A DNA stretch of 64,000 bases from Corynebacterium confusum (GCF_030408715.1 NZ_CP047202.1:1452294-1516293), one strand, 5' to 3'; numbered from the stretch's first letter, positions 35,417 to 45,653 are shown. A program made the numbers and translations. The notes: generated by a model not told the origin, from the letters alone.

Positions 35417-36409
35417 TTAGACGCGGACGGTAGCCGCGCACGAGCGATACATGTGCGCCTGGGCCAGCAGCACGACGGCCGCCACGATGCTGGCGCCCAG
35501 CATGATGAAGATGGACATCAGGATCACGCCCACGATGCCGAAGGAGATAAACAGCAGGCTCACCAGCGTCACGGCCAGCATGAGACCGAAGGAAATAAGC
35601 CCCACCAACAGGCTGAACAGCAGCAGCTGCAGGTAGTTCTTCTTGCCGGCGGCAAAGCCCGTCGAGAAGGAGGCGCCGAAGCCGGTTTTGCCGTCTGCCG
35701 CGAACCACGGCATCAGCGTGAACAGCGGCGACAGGAAGAACATGAGCAGGCCGAAGGCCATGAAGAAGGCGAAAACCCCCGCGAACAAGCTCGGATCCAG
35801 CTGCGCCGGGTCGGTGGTGTTGCTCATCTCGTTGAAGCCGCTTAGCTGCATCCCGCCCAGCATGATGACGGTGATAATCCCCTGGACGACCAGGTAGACG
35901 CCGGCGGCGGCCCAGTGCACGTCCTTGCCGAGGGCGCCGATACCCGGCCGCGGCTCGTCGACGTGCCAGGTGGCAAACCGGTACAGAACGGGCGTGACCA
36001 CGATCGAGATCACCAGGCTGAGCAGGCTGGTGACCACGGAGTTGCCCGAGTAACCTGCCTCGATATCCCCGCCGGTGAGCAAGGAGATGCCTATAGACAG
36101 GATCGCGCCGGCCAGGCCCAGGACTAGCGCCAGCGGCACCAGGGTCTTCCAGTTGCGGCCGAAGGCGGAAAAGCCCCAGCCGATGGACCGGACCGCCTGC
36201 GGGCGCTGCGGCCCGTGCAGGTATCCATCATTGCCGCCCACATAACCCTGCGCGCCCGCGTAACCGTAGCCCGGGGCCTGCTGCCCGCCGGGATTCGGGG
36301 AGCCGAAATTCGGGTTGTCCTCCGGGTGGCTCGTCGGCTCGTAACGTGGTAGATCGCCAAAGGAGTCGTTCGGCGACTGCCCGTCGTGCGGATCGTTCGG
36401 GGTGGTCAT
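35417..36409 (-). CDS. Multi-pass membrane protein of unknown function with Gly/Pro-rich N terminus
   Basis: 330 residues. About 70 hydrophilic, Gly/Pro/Asn/Tyr-rich residues precede six or so membrane helices (LVPLALVLGLAGAILSIGIS, VVTSLLSLVISIVVTPVLY, VVQGIITVIMLGGMQL, FMAFGLLMFFLSPLFTLM, LFSLLVGLISFGLMLAV, LLFISFGIVGVILMSIFIML). The architecture resembles actinobacterial proteins related to the glycerophosphoryl-diester phosphodiesterase membrane domain, without catalytic motifs. No function is claimed. ATG 36409. Confidence 0.75.
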   Translation of the reverse strand: MTTPNDPHDGQSPNDSFGDLPRYEPTSHPEDNPNFGSPNPGGQQAPGYGYAGAQGYVGGNDGYLHGPQRPQAVRSIGWGFSAFGRNWKTLVPLALVLGLAGAILSIGISLLTGGDIEAGYSGNSVVTSLLSLVISIVVTPVLYRFATWHVDEPRPGIGALGKDVHWAAAGVYLVVQGIITVIMLGGMQLSGFNEMSNTTDPAQLDPSLFAGVFAFFMAFGLLMFFLSPLFTLMPWFAADGKTGFGASFSTGFAAGKKNYLQLLLFSLLVGLISFGLMLAVTLVSLLFISFGIVGVILMSIFIMLGASIVAAVVLLAQAHMYRSCAATVRV

Positions 36410-36572
36410 GGTGGGTCCTTTCTGAATTCATCAACAGGATGCGGCGGGGACTGGCTACCCCAGTGACGGTATCACCCGGCGGCCCTATACGTTCAACCTG
36501 TTCCGAAAGAGTTTCTCAATAGTTACCGGTTTGAGCCCTCACGCGCCGCCGTGAGTAGAATTAGCTGCAACA

Positions 36573-39500
36573 ATGGCTAATACACACAAGGACCCGCAAG
36601 AACCGCGCGAGGCGCGCGACAACTCTCCCGCTGCGCCCAGCCGCAACGATCTGTACGCCCGCCTGGCTAATGTGCGCAGCGCCGACGAGTACTCGTTCCG
36701 GCGCCGCCTGAAAAAGGCGCGCTCCCCGCACGCGCTTTCGGCGATCTCCGCCGACATCGACGCCGCCGAAGAGCGCGTGCGTGGCATCGACCGCCTCGTG
36801 CCGGAGATCGTTTACCCGGACAGCCTGCCGGTCAGCGCCCGCCGGGACGACATCGCGGAGGCAATCGACAACAACCAGGTGGTCATCATCGCCGGCGAGA
36901 CCGGCTCCGGTAAGACCACGCAGATCCCGAAGATCTGCCTTGAGCTGGGGCGCGGCCGCCGCGGGCTCATCGGCCACACGCAGCCGCGGCGCCTGGCGGC
37001 CCGCACGGTGGCCGAGCGGATCGCCGATGAGCTGGGACAGAAGATAGGGCAGACCGTCGGCTACGCCATCCGCTTCGACGACCAGGTCTCCAAGTCCACC
37101 GCCGTCAAGCTAATGACGGACGGCATCCTGCTGGCAGAGATGCAGCGCGACCGCTTCCTCAACGCCTACGACACCATCATTATCGACGAGGCCCACGAGC
37201 GCTCGCTGAACATCGACTTCCTGCTGGGTTACCTCAAACGGCTGCTACCCAAGCGCCCGGATCTTAAGGTGATTATCACCTCGGCGACCATCGATCCCGA
37301 GCGCTTCGCCCAGCACTTCGCCAGCCCGGAAGGCCCCGCGCCCATCATCGAGGTCTCCGGCCGCACCTACCCCGTCGAGATCCGCTACCGACCCCTGGAA
37401 TTCGAGGCCGGCGACAAGGTGGTCGACCAGGATCCGCTGGACGGGCTCGTCGAAGCCCTGACCGAGCTCATGGCCGAGGGTGACGGCGATATCTTGTGCT
37501 TCTTCCCCGGCGAGCGCGACATCCGCGACGCCATGGAGGTCATCGAGGCTAAGAAGTGGAAGGGCGTGGAGGTCACTCCCCTCTTCGGCCGCCTGTCCAA
37601 CCAGGAGCAGCACCGGGTCTTTAGCCCGCACTCGGGGCGGCGGATCGTGCTCTCTACCAATATTGCCGAGACCTCCCTGACGGTACCCGGCATCCGCTAC
37701 GTCGTGGACACTGGCACCGCGCGTATCTCGCGCTACTCCACGCGCACCAAGGTCCAGCGCCTTCCTATCGAACCCATCTCGCAGGCCAGCGCGAACCAAC
37801 GCTCCGGCCGCTGCGGACGTGTAGCCGACGGCATCGCCATCCGCCTCTACTCGGAGCAGGACTTTTTATCCCGCCCAGAGTTCACCGACCCGGAAATCCT
37901 GCGCACCAACCTGGCCAGCGTCATCCTGCAGATGATTTCCCTGCGGCTGGGCGATATCTCCCGCTTCCCCTTCGTGCAGCCACCGGCGGACAAGGCGGTG
38001 CGCGACGGCATCGCCCTGCTCAACGAGCTGGGTGCGTTGGGTACGGCCGACAAGAACGGGCTGCCCACGCTGACCAAGACCGGCGCCACGCTCGCGCGCA
38101 TCCCGGTGGATCCGCGCATGGCGCGGATGCTGGTGGAAGCCCACAAGCTGGGCTGCCTGCACGACGTCATCATCATCGTTGCGGCCATGACCATCCAGGA
38201 CGTACGCGAACGCCCCCTGGAAAAGCAGGCCCAGGCGGACCAGGCGCACGCGCGGTTTAAGGACAAGACCTCGGATTTCTTAAGCCAGCTCAAGCTGTGG
38301 GACTACATTAAAGACTCCCGCAACGAAAAGTCCGGCAATGCCTTCCGCAAGCAGATGAAGGCGGAGTTCCTGCACTACATGCGCATCCGCGAGTGGTTCG
38401 ACCTGGTGCGTCAGCTGCGCGAGGTCGCCAAGCAGCTCAAGTGGACCGCCCAGGAATCCGGCAAGCGTGCCGATGCCGCCATCCACCAGGCGCTCCTGTC
38501 GGGCCTGCTGTCCAATATCGGCGCCCGAGACGGCAACTCCAAGGAGTTCCACGGCGCCCGCAACACGCGCTTTATGGTCTTCCCCGGCTCCGCGCTGGCG
38601 AAGAAGCCGCCGGAGTTCGTCATGGCCGCCGAGCTGGTGGAGACCTCCCGGCTGTGGGCGCGCGATGTCGCCCAGATCGATCCCGCCTGGGTAGAGCGCC
38701 TGGCCGCCGGCCTGCTCAAGCACAGCTACTCCGACCCGGTCTGGTCGAGTAAGCGGGCCACCACCATGGTCAAGCAGAAGTCGACGCTCTACGGCGTGCC
38801 GGTGGTCCACGACCGCTCCGTGCCCTACCACCGCGTCGACCAAGCCGCGGCCCGGGACTTGTTCATACGCCACGCTCTCATCGGCGGCGAGTGGAATACC
38901 CACCATTCCTTCTTCCACGACAATGTCGCCAAACTCGACAAAGCGGCCGAGTACGAGGACAAGGCGCGCCGGCGCGGCCTGGTCGCGGACGAGGACACCC
39001 TCTTCGCCTTCTACGACGAGCGCCTGCCCGCCAATATCACCAGCGGCAAGTACTTCGACTCCTGGTGGAAGAAGGAGCGCCACGCCCACCCCGCGCTGCT
39101 GGACTTCGATCCGGAGGCGCTGGTTAACGACGCCGATAACCGCGTGACCGAGGCGGACTTCCCCGATACCTGGCGCGCCGGTTCCATGGAGCTGGACCTG
39201 TCGTACCACTTCAGCCCCGGCGATCCCCTGGACGGCGTGACCATCCAGGTCCCCGTGCCCATGCTGGCCGGGCTGGAGACCACCGGCTTCGACTGGCTGG
39301 TACCGGGCCTGCGCCTGGAGTTAGTCACGGAGCTCATCCGCAGCCTGCCGAAGGCCCTGCGCCGCACGGTGGTGCCTGCCCCGGAGTTCGCCGAGCGCGC
39401 CCTGGACAAGCTGGTCCCTTACGCCGGGCCCATTACCGAACAGCTCGCCGATGTTCTGCGGGAGCTGGGCGGCCAGGGCATCAACGCCGTGGATTTCCGC

Positions 39501-40511
39501 CCGCAGTCGCTGCCCGACCACCTGCGCATGAACTACGCGGCCATCGACAAGCGGGGAAAGATTATCGACTCCGACCGCGATCTTTCCGCGCTGGTCCATC
39601 GCCAGGCCGGTTCGATTAAGTCCTCGGTCTCGAAGGTCAGCCGCATCTCGGAGTCCGGGGCGGTCAAGGAATGGCGCTCGGATAATCTGGGCTCCATCGA
39701 CGACGAGGTCCGCACTACGGTAGACGGCCACGAGGTCACCGCCTACCCCGCGCTGGTCGCCACGAAGGACGGCGTCGAGGTCAAGGCGCACCCCACCAAG
39801 GCCGCGGCCGATGCCGCCATGCTGACCACCACGCTGACCTTGCTCATGCGGGAGATCACCGTCAACCCGCGCCCCATGGTCAAGGGCCTGCCCTTGCAGC
39901 AGCGCGTGGCCATCGACAACTACCCGCACGGCGGGGCCGACGGCCTGGTCTCCGACGCCCGCGTGGCAGCCCTCCGCGATCTTCTACTGGAAGCCGGCGG
40001 CCCGGTGCGCTCCCCAGAGGAATTCGACCAGTTGCGCAAGAAGATCGCCCCGGCGGTTCCCGGGCGCGTGCGGCAGATGGTCGTCGCTATCGCCCCGGGC
40101 CTAGTCGAATACGGCCGCATCACCGACGAGCTCAACAAGTGGACCGGCCCGGCCATCGACGACATCCGCGCCCAGCTGGATTTCCTGCTTCCGGCGCAAG
40201 CAATCACGAAAAACGGCATCGAGCACCTGCGGCACCTGCCGCGCTACCTGCAAGCCGTGCGCATCCGGCTGGAGGAGATGAACCTAGATCCGGACAAGGA
40301 CGCGGACCGCCAAGCCGAGGTCGATGAGGCCAAGGCCTACCTCAACAATCGCCTGCGCTCCCTGCCGGCCGGCCGCGCGAAGACCAAAGCGGTGCGCGAT
40401 ATCTACTGGATGATCGAGGAGCTCCGGGTTTCCCTGTTCGCCCAGCGCCTCGGCACCGCGCACGCGGTCTCCCTGCGGCGCATCCAAAAGGCGGTCGACA
40501 AGCTGGCCTAG
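36573..40511 (+). CDS. hrpA: ATP-dependent RNA helicase HrpA
   Basis: 1312 residues, DEAH/RHA family. Walker A GETGSGKT at residues 108-115, motif [11 protein letters not shown] near 207, motif [14 protein letters not shown], motif [16 protein letters not shown]2 and OB-fold regions follow, then a very long C terminus (DUF3418-type) of about 550 residues usual for bacterial HrpA. HrpA resolves stalled or colliding ribosomes and remodels mRNA, by work in E. coli. The 163 bp upstream show no clear ribosome site. nrdR is convergent, 15 bp away. Confidence 0.94.
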   Translation: MANTHKDPQEPREARDNSPAAPSRNDLYARLANVRSADEYSFRRRLKKARSPHALSAISADIDAAEERVRGIDRLVPEIVYPDSLPVSARRDDIAEAIDNNQVVIIAGETGSGKTTQIPKICLELGRGRRGLIGHTQPRRLAARTVAERIADELGQKIGQTVGYAIRFDDQVSKSTAVKLMTDGILLAEMQRDRFLNAYDTIIIDEAHERSLNIDFLLGYLKRLLPKRPDLKVIITSATIDPERFAQHFASPEGPAPIIEVSGRTYPVEIRYRPLEFEAGDKVVDQDPLDGLVEALTELMAEGDGDILCFFPGERDIRDAMEVIEAKKWKGVEVTPLFGRLSNQEQHRVFSPHSGRRIVLSTNIAETSLTVPGIRYVVDTGTARISRYSTRTKVQRLPIEPISQASANQRSGRCGRVADGIAIRLYSEQDFLSRPEFTDPEILRTNLASVILQMISLRLGDISRFPFVQPPADKAVRDGIALLNELGALGTADKNGLPTLTKTGATLARIPVDPRMARMLVEAHKLGCLHDVIIIVAAMTIQDVRERPLEKQAQADQAHARFKDKTSDFLSQLKLWDYIKDSRNEKSGNAFRKQMKAEFLHYMRIREWFDLVRQLREVAKQLKWTAQESGKRADAAIHQALLSGLLSNIGARDGNSKEFHGARNTRFMVFPGSALAKKPPEFVMAAELVETSRLWARDVAQIDPAWVERLAAGLLKHSYSDPVWSSKRATTMVKQKSTLYGVPVVHDRSVPYHRVDQAAARDLFIRHALIGGEWNTHHSFFHDNVAKLDKAAEYEDKARRRGLVADEDTLFAFYDERLPANITSGKYFDSWWKKERHAHPALLDFDPEALVNDADNRVTEADFPDTWRAGSMELDLSYHFSPGDPLDGVTIQVPVPMLAGLETTGFDWLVPGLRLELVTELIRSLPKALRRTVVPAPEFAERALDKLVPYAGPITEQLADVLRELGGQGINAVDFRPQSLPDHLRMNYAAIDKRGKIIDSDRDLSALVHRQAGSIKSSVSKVSRISESGAVKEWRSDNLGSIDDEVRTTVDGHEVTAYPALVATKDGVEVKAHPTKAAADAAMLTTTLTLLMREITVNPRPMVKGLPLQQRVAIDNYPHGGADGLVSDARVAALRDLLLEAGGPVRSPEEFDQLRKKIAPAVPGRVRQMVVAIAPGLVEYGRITDELNKWTGPAIDDIRAQLDFLLPAQAITKNGIEHLRHLPRYLQAVRIRLEEMNLDPDKDADRQAEVDEAKAYLNNRLRSLPAGRAKTKAVRDIYWMIEELRVSLFAQRLGTAHAVSLRRIQKAVDKLA

Positions 40512-40526
40512 CGCCGCAGCGGGAGC

Positions 40527-40985
40527 CTAAAAACTGGTGCGGTCGCGCCGCTTCATCAGGCGGATCTCCGACTCGAAGTCGTCCGCACTGTCGAAGGACT
40601 TATACACGGAGGCAAAGCGCAGGTACGCCACCTCATCGAGGTCGCGCAGCGGGTCGAGGATGGCCAGGCCAATATCGTTGGCATTGATCTGGGAGCTGCC
40701 ATGGCTGCGCACGGTCTCCTCCACCTCCTGGGCCAGGCGCTTCAGCGCGTCATCCGAGACGTCGCGGCCCTGGCAGGCGCGCCGCACGCCACGGATCAGC
40801 TTGTCACGACTGAAGGGCTCGGACAGCCCATTGCGCTTGACCACGGACAGCACCGCCTTCTCGACCGTGGTGAAACGGCCCCGGCACGAAGAACACTCGC
40901 GCCGACGGCGGATGGACGTGCCCGCGTCAACGACGCGGGAATCAATAACGCGTGACTGCTCGTGGTGACAAAATGGGCAATACAA
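40527..40985 (-). CDS. nrdR: Ribonucleotide reductase repressor NrdR
   Basis: 152 residues. The N-terminal zinc ribbon uses C3, C6, C31 and C34 (YCPFC and ECSSC), followed by an ATP-cone ([16 protein letters not shown]). It senses ATP/dATP and represses nrd operons. Start TTG 40985, the only start in the right place. It lies near divS and lexA, an order conserved in corynebacteria and close to Rv2718c-Rv2720. No NrdR box was seen nearby. Confidence 0.96.
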   Translation of the reverse strand: MYCPFCHHEQSRVIDSRVVDAGTSIRRRRECSSCRGRFTTVEKAVLSVVKRNGLSEPFSRDKLIRGVRRACQGRDVSDDALKRLAQEVEETVRSHGSSQINANDIGLAILDPLRDLDEVAYLRFASVYKSFDSADDFESEIRLMKRRDRTSF

Positions 40986-41105
40986 TGTGGCTCGCTCCCC
41001 GTATCTTTCTAGCTTTCCGACTCAATCCGCCAGAGCAGATTAAGCGGATGCGCTACCAGTCTACTGCGCCCGAGCGAGCCTCAACCGGGCGGGCTAGCCC
41101 GTCTC

Positions 41106-41552
41106 CTAGTTCAGGGTGGCCTGTTGGGTCACGGCGCTGTCCGCCGTGCCCAGGGAACCGGCCGCATCCGCGCCGTCGACCAGGCCCATGCCCGCCGCCA
41201 ACGTGCCCAGGAAGACGGCGAATCCGAACACAGCGCCGAGCGCGTAGTTGCCCTTCTGGCGCGCCTGCTCGGAGACCGCCCCACGTGGCTGCCCTGCGAA
41301 ATCCTCAGCACTAAGCGCGGGCTGCGAACGACGGTCTGTTCGATTATCCAGCGTGAGCGTTCGAGAATAACGATCGCCCACGCCAGCCGGTCCACCTCCC
41401 AGCCAACCGGCGCTGGGATTGCGGTTTTCGGAAACACGGACGGAAGGCTCCCACACCGCAGCCGCGGGGACCACGGAAGGCGCGAGAGTACCGGAGCGGT
41501 AAGCTGCATATTCAGTGTCAGCAATACGGCGGTCTTCAAAGGCGAGAGTCAT
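41106..41552 (-). CDS. divS: DivS-like SOS cell-division suppressor
   Basis: 148 residues. The N-terminal part is hydrophilic; one membrane helix lies at about 103-125 (LGAVFGFAVFLGTLAAGMGL) in the C-terminal third. Position, divergent from lexA and next to nrdR, size and topology match DivS (cg2113), which is LexA-controlled and delays septation in C. glutamicum after DNA damage. The name rests mainly on context. ATG 41552 with GGAAGGA upstream; the ORF could be extended to 41609. 120 bp separate it from nrdR without a gene. Confidence 0.7.
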   Translation of the reverse strand: MTLAFEDRRIADTEYAAYRSGTLAPSVVPAAAVWEPSVRVSENRNPSAGWLGGGPAGVGDRYSRTLTLDNRTDRRSQPALSAEDFAGQPRGAVSEQARQKGNYALGAVFGFAVFLGTLAAGMGLVDGADAAGSLGTADSAVTQQATLN

Positions 41553-41619
41553 AGTAATCCTTCCTTTCTTTGGTGCCACCGAGTCTAAATCTGGACTCCG
41601 ACATGGCATCGGCTTTCCT

Positions 41620-41635
41620 TCGTCCGAATGTTCGA
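41620..41635. promoter_or_regulatory. LexA-box-like site, divS-proximal
   Basis: TCGTCCGAATGTTCGA matches 13 of the 16 positions of the corynebacterial SOS box TCGAA(A/C)ANNTGTTCGA, with a perfect right half TGTTCGA. A second half site TGTTCGA lies at 41647-41653. Confidence 0.65.
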
Positions 41636-41699
41636 ATTAGGTTCTGTGTTCGATTTATAGCAGGCTCCCCAGAGTTTGTCTAGCGCGCGGGCGAAAGTC

Positions 41700-41715
41700 T
41701 CGAACATTTGTACTT
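41700..41715. promoter_or_regulatory. LexA-box-like site, lexA-proximal
   Basis: TCGAACATTTGTACTT has a perfect left half of the SOS consensus TCGAACANNTGTTCGA and three mismatches in the right half. It lies about 95 bp before lexA, consistent with autorepression. Confidence 0.65.
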
Positions 41716-41808
41716 TTCATGCTAGAAATGAAGGTAGGAATTTACGCGGGCCCACAGTGCCTGTGACCGACTATCCGACCTGCCAACCAACTTGGAGAGT
41801 TAAAGACC

Positions 41809-42513
41809 ATGGCCCGACCCAGCAAATCCTCACAGAAGCCCAGCCTGGACTCCTTGAGTGCCCGCCAGCGGCGCATCCTCGAGGTCATTCACGACGCCGT
41901 GCTCCTGCGCGGCTACCCGCCGAGCATCCGCGAGATCGGTGACGCGGCCGGCCTGCAGTCCACCTCCTCGGTGGCCTACCAGCTCAGGCAGCTGGAGGAA
42001 AAGGGCTTCCTGCGGCGCGATCCCAACAAGCCGCGCGCGGTCGATGTCCGCCACCTCAACACCGAAAAGGAAGACGCGAAGGCTGAGAAGGCCAGCAAGT
42101 CTGCCGAGCTCCCCCAGACCCCGCCGGACGCAGGCCAAGTCAGCTACATCCCCGTCGTCGGGCGCATTGCCGCCGGGACCCCCATTACGGCCGAAGAAAA
42201 CATTGATACTTACTACCCCATGCCGGACGAGGTCGTCGGCGGCGGAGACCTCTACATGCTGCAGGTCGTCGGCGACTCCATGCGGGACGCCGGCATCCTC
42301 GACGGGGACTGGGTCATCGTCCGCTCGCAGTCCACGGCGGAGGAAGGCGACTTCGTCGCAGCCCTGCTGGACGGCGAGGAGGCAACCGTCAAGGAATTCC
42401 ACCGCGACTCCACCGGCGTCTGGCTGCTGCCGCACAATGACGCTTATTCCCCCATCAACGGGGATGAATCAGAAATCATGGGCAAGGTCGTCTCCGTGAT
42501 GCGCAAGCTTTAA
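41809..42513 (+). CDS. lexA: SOS-response repressor LexA
   Basis: 234 residues. N-terminal winged helix (RQRRILEVIHDAVLLRGYPP, then SIREIGDAAGLQSTSSVAYQ), a Lys/Glu linker, and the C-terminal S24 peptidase domain. The self-cleavage bond is A122-G123 in RIAAGTPI, with catalytic S157 (GDSM) and K195 (TVKEF). RecA-induced cleavage releases SOS genes, including the facing divS. ATG 41809 has GGAGAG upstream. Confidence 0.97.
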   Translation: MARPSKSSQKPSLDSLSARQRRILEVIHDAVLLRGYPPSIREIGDAAGLQSTSSVAYQLRQLEEKGFLRRDPNKPRAVDVRHLNTEKEDAKAEKASKSAELPQTPPDAGQVSYIPVVGRIAAGTPITAEENIDTYYPMPDEVVGGGDLYMLQVVGDSMRDAGILDGDWVIVRSQSTAEEGDFVAALLDGEEATVKEFHRDSTGVWLLPHNDAYSPINGDESEIMGKVVSVMRKL

Positions 42514-42547
42514 TTCCCCGGAACTTCCCGCGTTATTCCCCCTTTCT

Positions 42548-42616
42548 GAGGTAATCGGGCATACAAAATCTCACGCCGCGTGTGTGTTCCCTGGTCCGGT
42601 TTGCCCGATCTACCTC
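42548..42616. other. Long inverted repeat in the lexA-sugR gap (candidate structured RNA)
   Basis: GAGGTAATCGGGCA (42548-42561) pairs with TGCCCGAT-C-TACCTC (42602-42616), 14 bp with a single bulged C and a 40-nt loop that contains a smaller hairpin CACG-CCG-CGTG. GCCCGAT (42603-42609) can alternatively pair with ATCGGGC (42641-42647), which is the loop of the following terminator. Confidence 0.7.
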
Positions 42617-42631
42617 AAGAAATACCCAAGC

Positions 42632-42660
42632 AACCCAAGAATCGGGCGCTTGGGTTTTTC
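42632..42660 (+). terminator. Terminator between lexA and sugR
   Basis: AACCCAAG (42632-42639) pairs with CTTGGGTT (42649-42656), followed by TTTCTGTTTG. It ends the lexA transcript and may be influenced by the preceding inverted repeat. Confidence 0.85.
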
Positions 42661-42768
42661 TGTTTGTGTTTGCCCACGCGGTTTTTCTGAGACAATTTGA
42701 GTAGACCCATTTCACCGTGTGCGCTGGCCCATCAGCGTGCGTACCCACGGACCGAGGAGAACTCCCCC

Positions 42769-43551
42769 ATGTATGCAGAAGAACGCCGTCGGCAGATTGC
42801 GTCCCTCACCGCCGTCGAGGGACGCGTCAATGTCACGGAACTCTCCCACAAATTCGACGTCACCGCAGAAACCATTCGCCGCGACTTGGCCGTTCTGGAC
42901 CGGGAGGGCGTGGTGCACCGGGTCCACGGCGGCGCGGTGGCCTCGCAGACCTTCCAGACCGCCGAGTTCACCCTGGACACGCGCTCGCGCTCGGCCACCG
43001 GGGCAAAGTCCGCGATCGCCGAAGCTGCCCTCGAATTCCTCCCCGAGACCCCGGGCAGCATCTTCTTGGACGCCGGCACCACCACGAACGCCTTAAGCGA
43101 CCTGATTGCCGCCAGCCCGCTGGCCAACCAGCTGTCCATCGTGTCCAACAGCCTGCCCATTGCCCTGTCGCTGGCTAATAACGGTATCAAGGACGTCCAG
43201 CTGCTGGGCGGTACGGTGCGCGGCATTTCCCAGGCAGTAGTCGGCGACACCGCCCTGCGCACCATGGCGCTGCTGCGCGCCGACGTCGCCTTCATCGGCA
43301 CCAACGCCCTGACCCTGGACCACGGCCTGTCCACGGCGGACGCGCAGGAGGCGGCCATCAAGGCCGCGTTCGTCACCAACGCCCGCAAGGTCGTTGTCCT
43401 GTGCGACTCCTCCAAGCTGGGCAACGATTACTTGGTCAGCTTTGCCAAGATCTCCGACATCGACGTCGTCATCACGGACTCGGCCGCGCCGCAAAGCTTC
43501 GTCGACGCGCTGCGCGAGCGCGAAATCACCGTCGTCACCGCCGACGCCTAA
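42769..43551 (+). CDS. sugR: DeoR-family transcriptional repressor, SugR-like
   Basis: 260 residues. N-terminal DeoR helix-turn-helix (EERRRQIASLTAVEGRVNV, then FDVTAETIRRDLAVLDREG) and a sugar-phosphate-sensing C-terminal domain (IFLDAGTTTNALSDLI, FIGTNALTLDHGLSTAD). In C. glutamicum the regulator at this site is SugR, which represses ptsI, ptsH, ptsF and other sugar genes and responds to fructose phosphates. No separate fruR gene is present in this window, so a combined role is possible. ATG 42769 with GAGGAGA upstream; faces ptsI. Confidence 0.85.
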   Translation: MYAEERRRQIASLTAVEGRVNVTELSHKFDVTAETIRRDLAVLDREGVVHRVHGGAVASQTFQTAEFTLDTRSRSATGAKSAIAEAALEFLPETPGSIFLDAGTTTNALSDLIAASPLANQLSIVSNSLPIALSLANNGIKDVQLLGGTVRGISQAVVGDTALRTMALLRADVAFIGTNALTLDHGLSTADAQEAAIKAAFVTNARKVVVLCDSSKLGNDYLVSFAKISDIDVVITDSAAPQSFVDALREREITVVTADA

Positions 43552-43572
43552 GGCCCAGTCCCCAGATGCCGG

Positions 43573-43625
43573 ACACCCGGCGCAGGCCCCACTCTAAGCT
43601 GTGGGCTTGCGCCGGGTGTAGTTTT
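43573..43625. terminator. Bidirectional terminator between sugR and ptsI
   Basis: ACACCCGGCGCA (43573-43584) pairs perfectly with TGCGCCGGGTGT (43608-43619), with an inner GGCCCCAC/GTGGGCT extension. AGTTTTTC follows. Confidence 0.95.
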
Positions 43626-43635
43626 TCAGCGGCGT

Positions 43636-45417
43636 TTAGTTGTCTGCCGCGGGGCGGGAGAATTCCTCGATGAGCTCGCGGACCTTCTCGCGGGCCTCGG
43701 AGGGGCCTTCGCAGGACACGGCCGCTGCTGCGATCTTCTGGCAGTCCTCAAGGCTGAGCTCAGACAGCTGCGCACCCACGCCGGCAACGGCGGTCGAGGC
43801 GGCCGACAGGGAGTTAACCCCCAGCCCGGTGAGCACCGCGGCGAGCATCGGGTCCGCGGCAGCCTCGCCGCAGACCCCTACGGGGACGTTGTTGTCGCTG
43901 CCGACCACGCAGGTGTGCTGGATAAGCCGTAGCACGGCCGGCTGCCACGGGTCGGTCAGGTACGCCAGCTGCGGCGACAGGCGGTCCGCGGCCATGGTGT
44001 ACTGGGTCAGGTCGTTCGTGCCGATGGACACGAAATCGAGGTGCGGCATGATGGTATCTGCCATCAGGGCGGCGGCGGGGACCTCAATCATCGCGCCCGG
44101 GATTAGGTTGCGCTCTCGGCACAGGCCGGCGAACCAGCGGGCCTCGTTCGCGGTAGCCACCATCGGCGCCATGACCCAAGTCTGCGCGCCTTCCGGGCGC
44201 TGCTCGGCGGCTTGGGCGATGGCGTCGAGCTGCCGGGTCAGCAGCGACTCGTTGTCGCGGGCGATGCGCAGGCCGCGCACGCCCAGCGCCGGGTTCTCCT
44301 CATCGTCGAGGGTGGCGTAGCTAATCGGCTTGTCCGAGCCAGCGTCCAGGGTGCGCACGACGACCTTGCGGTCGCCGAAGGCGTTAAAAACCTTGGAGTA
44401 AATCTGCGCCTGCTCGTCGATGCTCGGCTCCTCCGAGGCGTTGAGGAAGGACAGCTCGGTGCGGTACAGGCCCACGCCCTCGGCCTGGGTGCCGGCCGCC
44501 AGCCGCGCGGCGTTGCCGTCGGCGACGTTGGCCAGCAACTGCACGCGGTAGCCGTCGCTGGTTTGCGCCGGGCCTTCCCACTGGGCGATCTTGGCGGCCT
44601 TGGCCTGGTACTCGGCCACGGCGGCCTGGGAGCTTTCGGAGTCCGCGCCGGTCTCGACCAGCCCGCGGGAACCGTCCACGAACAGCCACTCCCCCGCGTT
44701 GAGCTCGCGCAGCTTCGCGCCCATGGCCACGATGCACGGGATGTCCAGCTGGCGTGCGATGATGGCGGTGTGGCTGGTGGGCCCGCCCAGCTCGGTCACC
44801 AGGGCTTTGATCCGGTCGATGTCCAACGTAGCGGTATCCGCCGGCGCTAGGTCGTCGGCCAGCAGCACGGCCTCGCCCTCGACGGAGGGCAGGCCCGGCT
44901 CGTCCTCGCCGCGCAGCTCCGCGATGACGCGGTCGCGGACGTCCTTCAGGTCCGTCGTGCGCTCGGCCATGACGCCGCCGGCGGATTCGAACATCGAGAC
45001 AAACTTATCCGTGGCAGCCACGACCGCATATTCCACTCCGTTGCCGCCGCGCACGTTCTTGCGCACCGTCTTGTGCCAGCCCTTGTCCCGCGCCATCGAG
45101 GCGGTGGCCTTTAGAACCTCCGCCGCGTGCCCCTCGGCGCTTCCTGCACGCCCCTCGAGGCGCTGCGCGACGGTTTCCGCGGCCTCCTGGAAGCGCGCAA
45201 ACTCTGCCTCGCGCTGGTCTTCTGCGACGATGGCCTCGCCGGACTGCGGCAGCTGCGGGCGGGGGCGTACCCACACCGCGGGAGCGTAGGCGACGCCGGC
45301 CACCACACCGGTGCCCGCGATGGTGCCCCGCTGCCCGGATTTCGCTTGAGCCTCGGTAGCTTCAGCGCTCGTCGACCCGGTGGTGGCGGTGCTGCCAGTG
45401 TTGTCGGTGTTGGTCAT
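43636..45417 (-). CDS. ptsI: Phosphoenolpyruvate-protein phosphotransferase (EI)
   Basis: 593 residues. It takes phosphate from PEP onto H216 (GGPTSHTAII) and hands it to HPr. A C-terminal PEP-binding barrel includes RTLDAGSDKP and the active-site cysteine block VPVGVCGEAAADP. The first 30 residues are a Thr/Ser/Ala-rich extension (STATTGSTSAEATEAQAKSG) not needed for catalysis. Divergent from pfkB-ptsF-ptsH across a 449-bp regulatory gap. ATG 45417. Confidence 0.96.
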   Translation of the reverse strand: MTNTDNTGSTATTGSTSAEATEAQAKSGQRGTIAGTGVVAGVAYAPAVWVRPRPQLPQSGEAIVAEDQREAEFARFQEAAETVAQRLEGRAGSAEGHAAEVLKATASMARDKGWHKTVRKNVRGGNGVEYAVVAATDKFVSMFESAGGVMAERTTDLKDVRDRVIAELRGEDEPGLPSVEGEAVLLADDLAPADTATLDIDRIKALVTELGGPTSHTAIIARQLDIPCIVAMGAKLRELNAGEWLFVDGSRGLVETGADSESSQAAVAEYQAKAAKIAQWEGPAQTSDGYRVQLLANVADGNAARLAAGTQAEGVGLYRTELSFLNASEEPSIDEQAQIYSKVFNAFGDRKVVVRTLDAGSDKPISYATLDDEENPALGVRGLRIARDNESLLTRQLDAIAQAAEQRPEGAQTWVMAPMVATANEARWFAGLCRERNLIPGAMIEVPAAALMADTIMPHLDFVSIGTNDLTQYTMAADRLSPQLAYLTDPWQPAVLRLIQHTCVVGSDNNVPVGVCGEAAADPMLAAVLTGLGVNSLSAASTAVAGVGAQLSELSLEDCQKIAAAAVSCEGPSEAREKVRELIEEFSRPAADN

Positions 45418-45525
45418 GTAAAACTTCTCCCTACGTCTGAAGACAAAGTAGACAAGATCGATATACGCGTTGTGAAGGCAATCCTACTCAGGCTCGCCAG
45501 TACTCACTAGAAACGAATTCTGAGA

Positions 45526-45601
45526 TCTTGCGGAGCTAAATCCCGTGCGCCTCCGGCCCGCTGGTGCAGGAGTCGGCAGGCCCCGGGGAGGCTCCGCAAG
45601 A
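45526..45601. other. 76-nt nested inverted repeat in the ptsI-pfkB gap
   Basis: TCTTGCGGAGC (45526-45536) pairs perfectly with GCTCCGCAAGA (45591-45601), and the GC-rich interior folds further (GGCCTGC with GCGGGCC, CCTCC with GGAGG). It would lie in the 5' leader of ptsI if that transcript begins upstream. No T-run follows on either side, so it is not a plain terminator. Confidence 0.7.
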
Positions 45602-45653
45602 GAACAACTTTCTGCCCAGTCTACCGAGACCCACGGAAAACCACATATACCCA

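Noticed and set aside
42533..42748. Small leftward ORF of 71 codons in the lexA-sugR gap
   Set aside because: It runs through the inverted repeat and terminator and has no plausible ribosome site; the RNA fold explains the sequence better.
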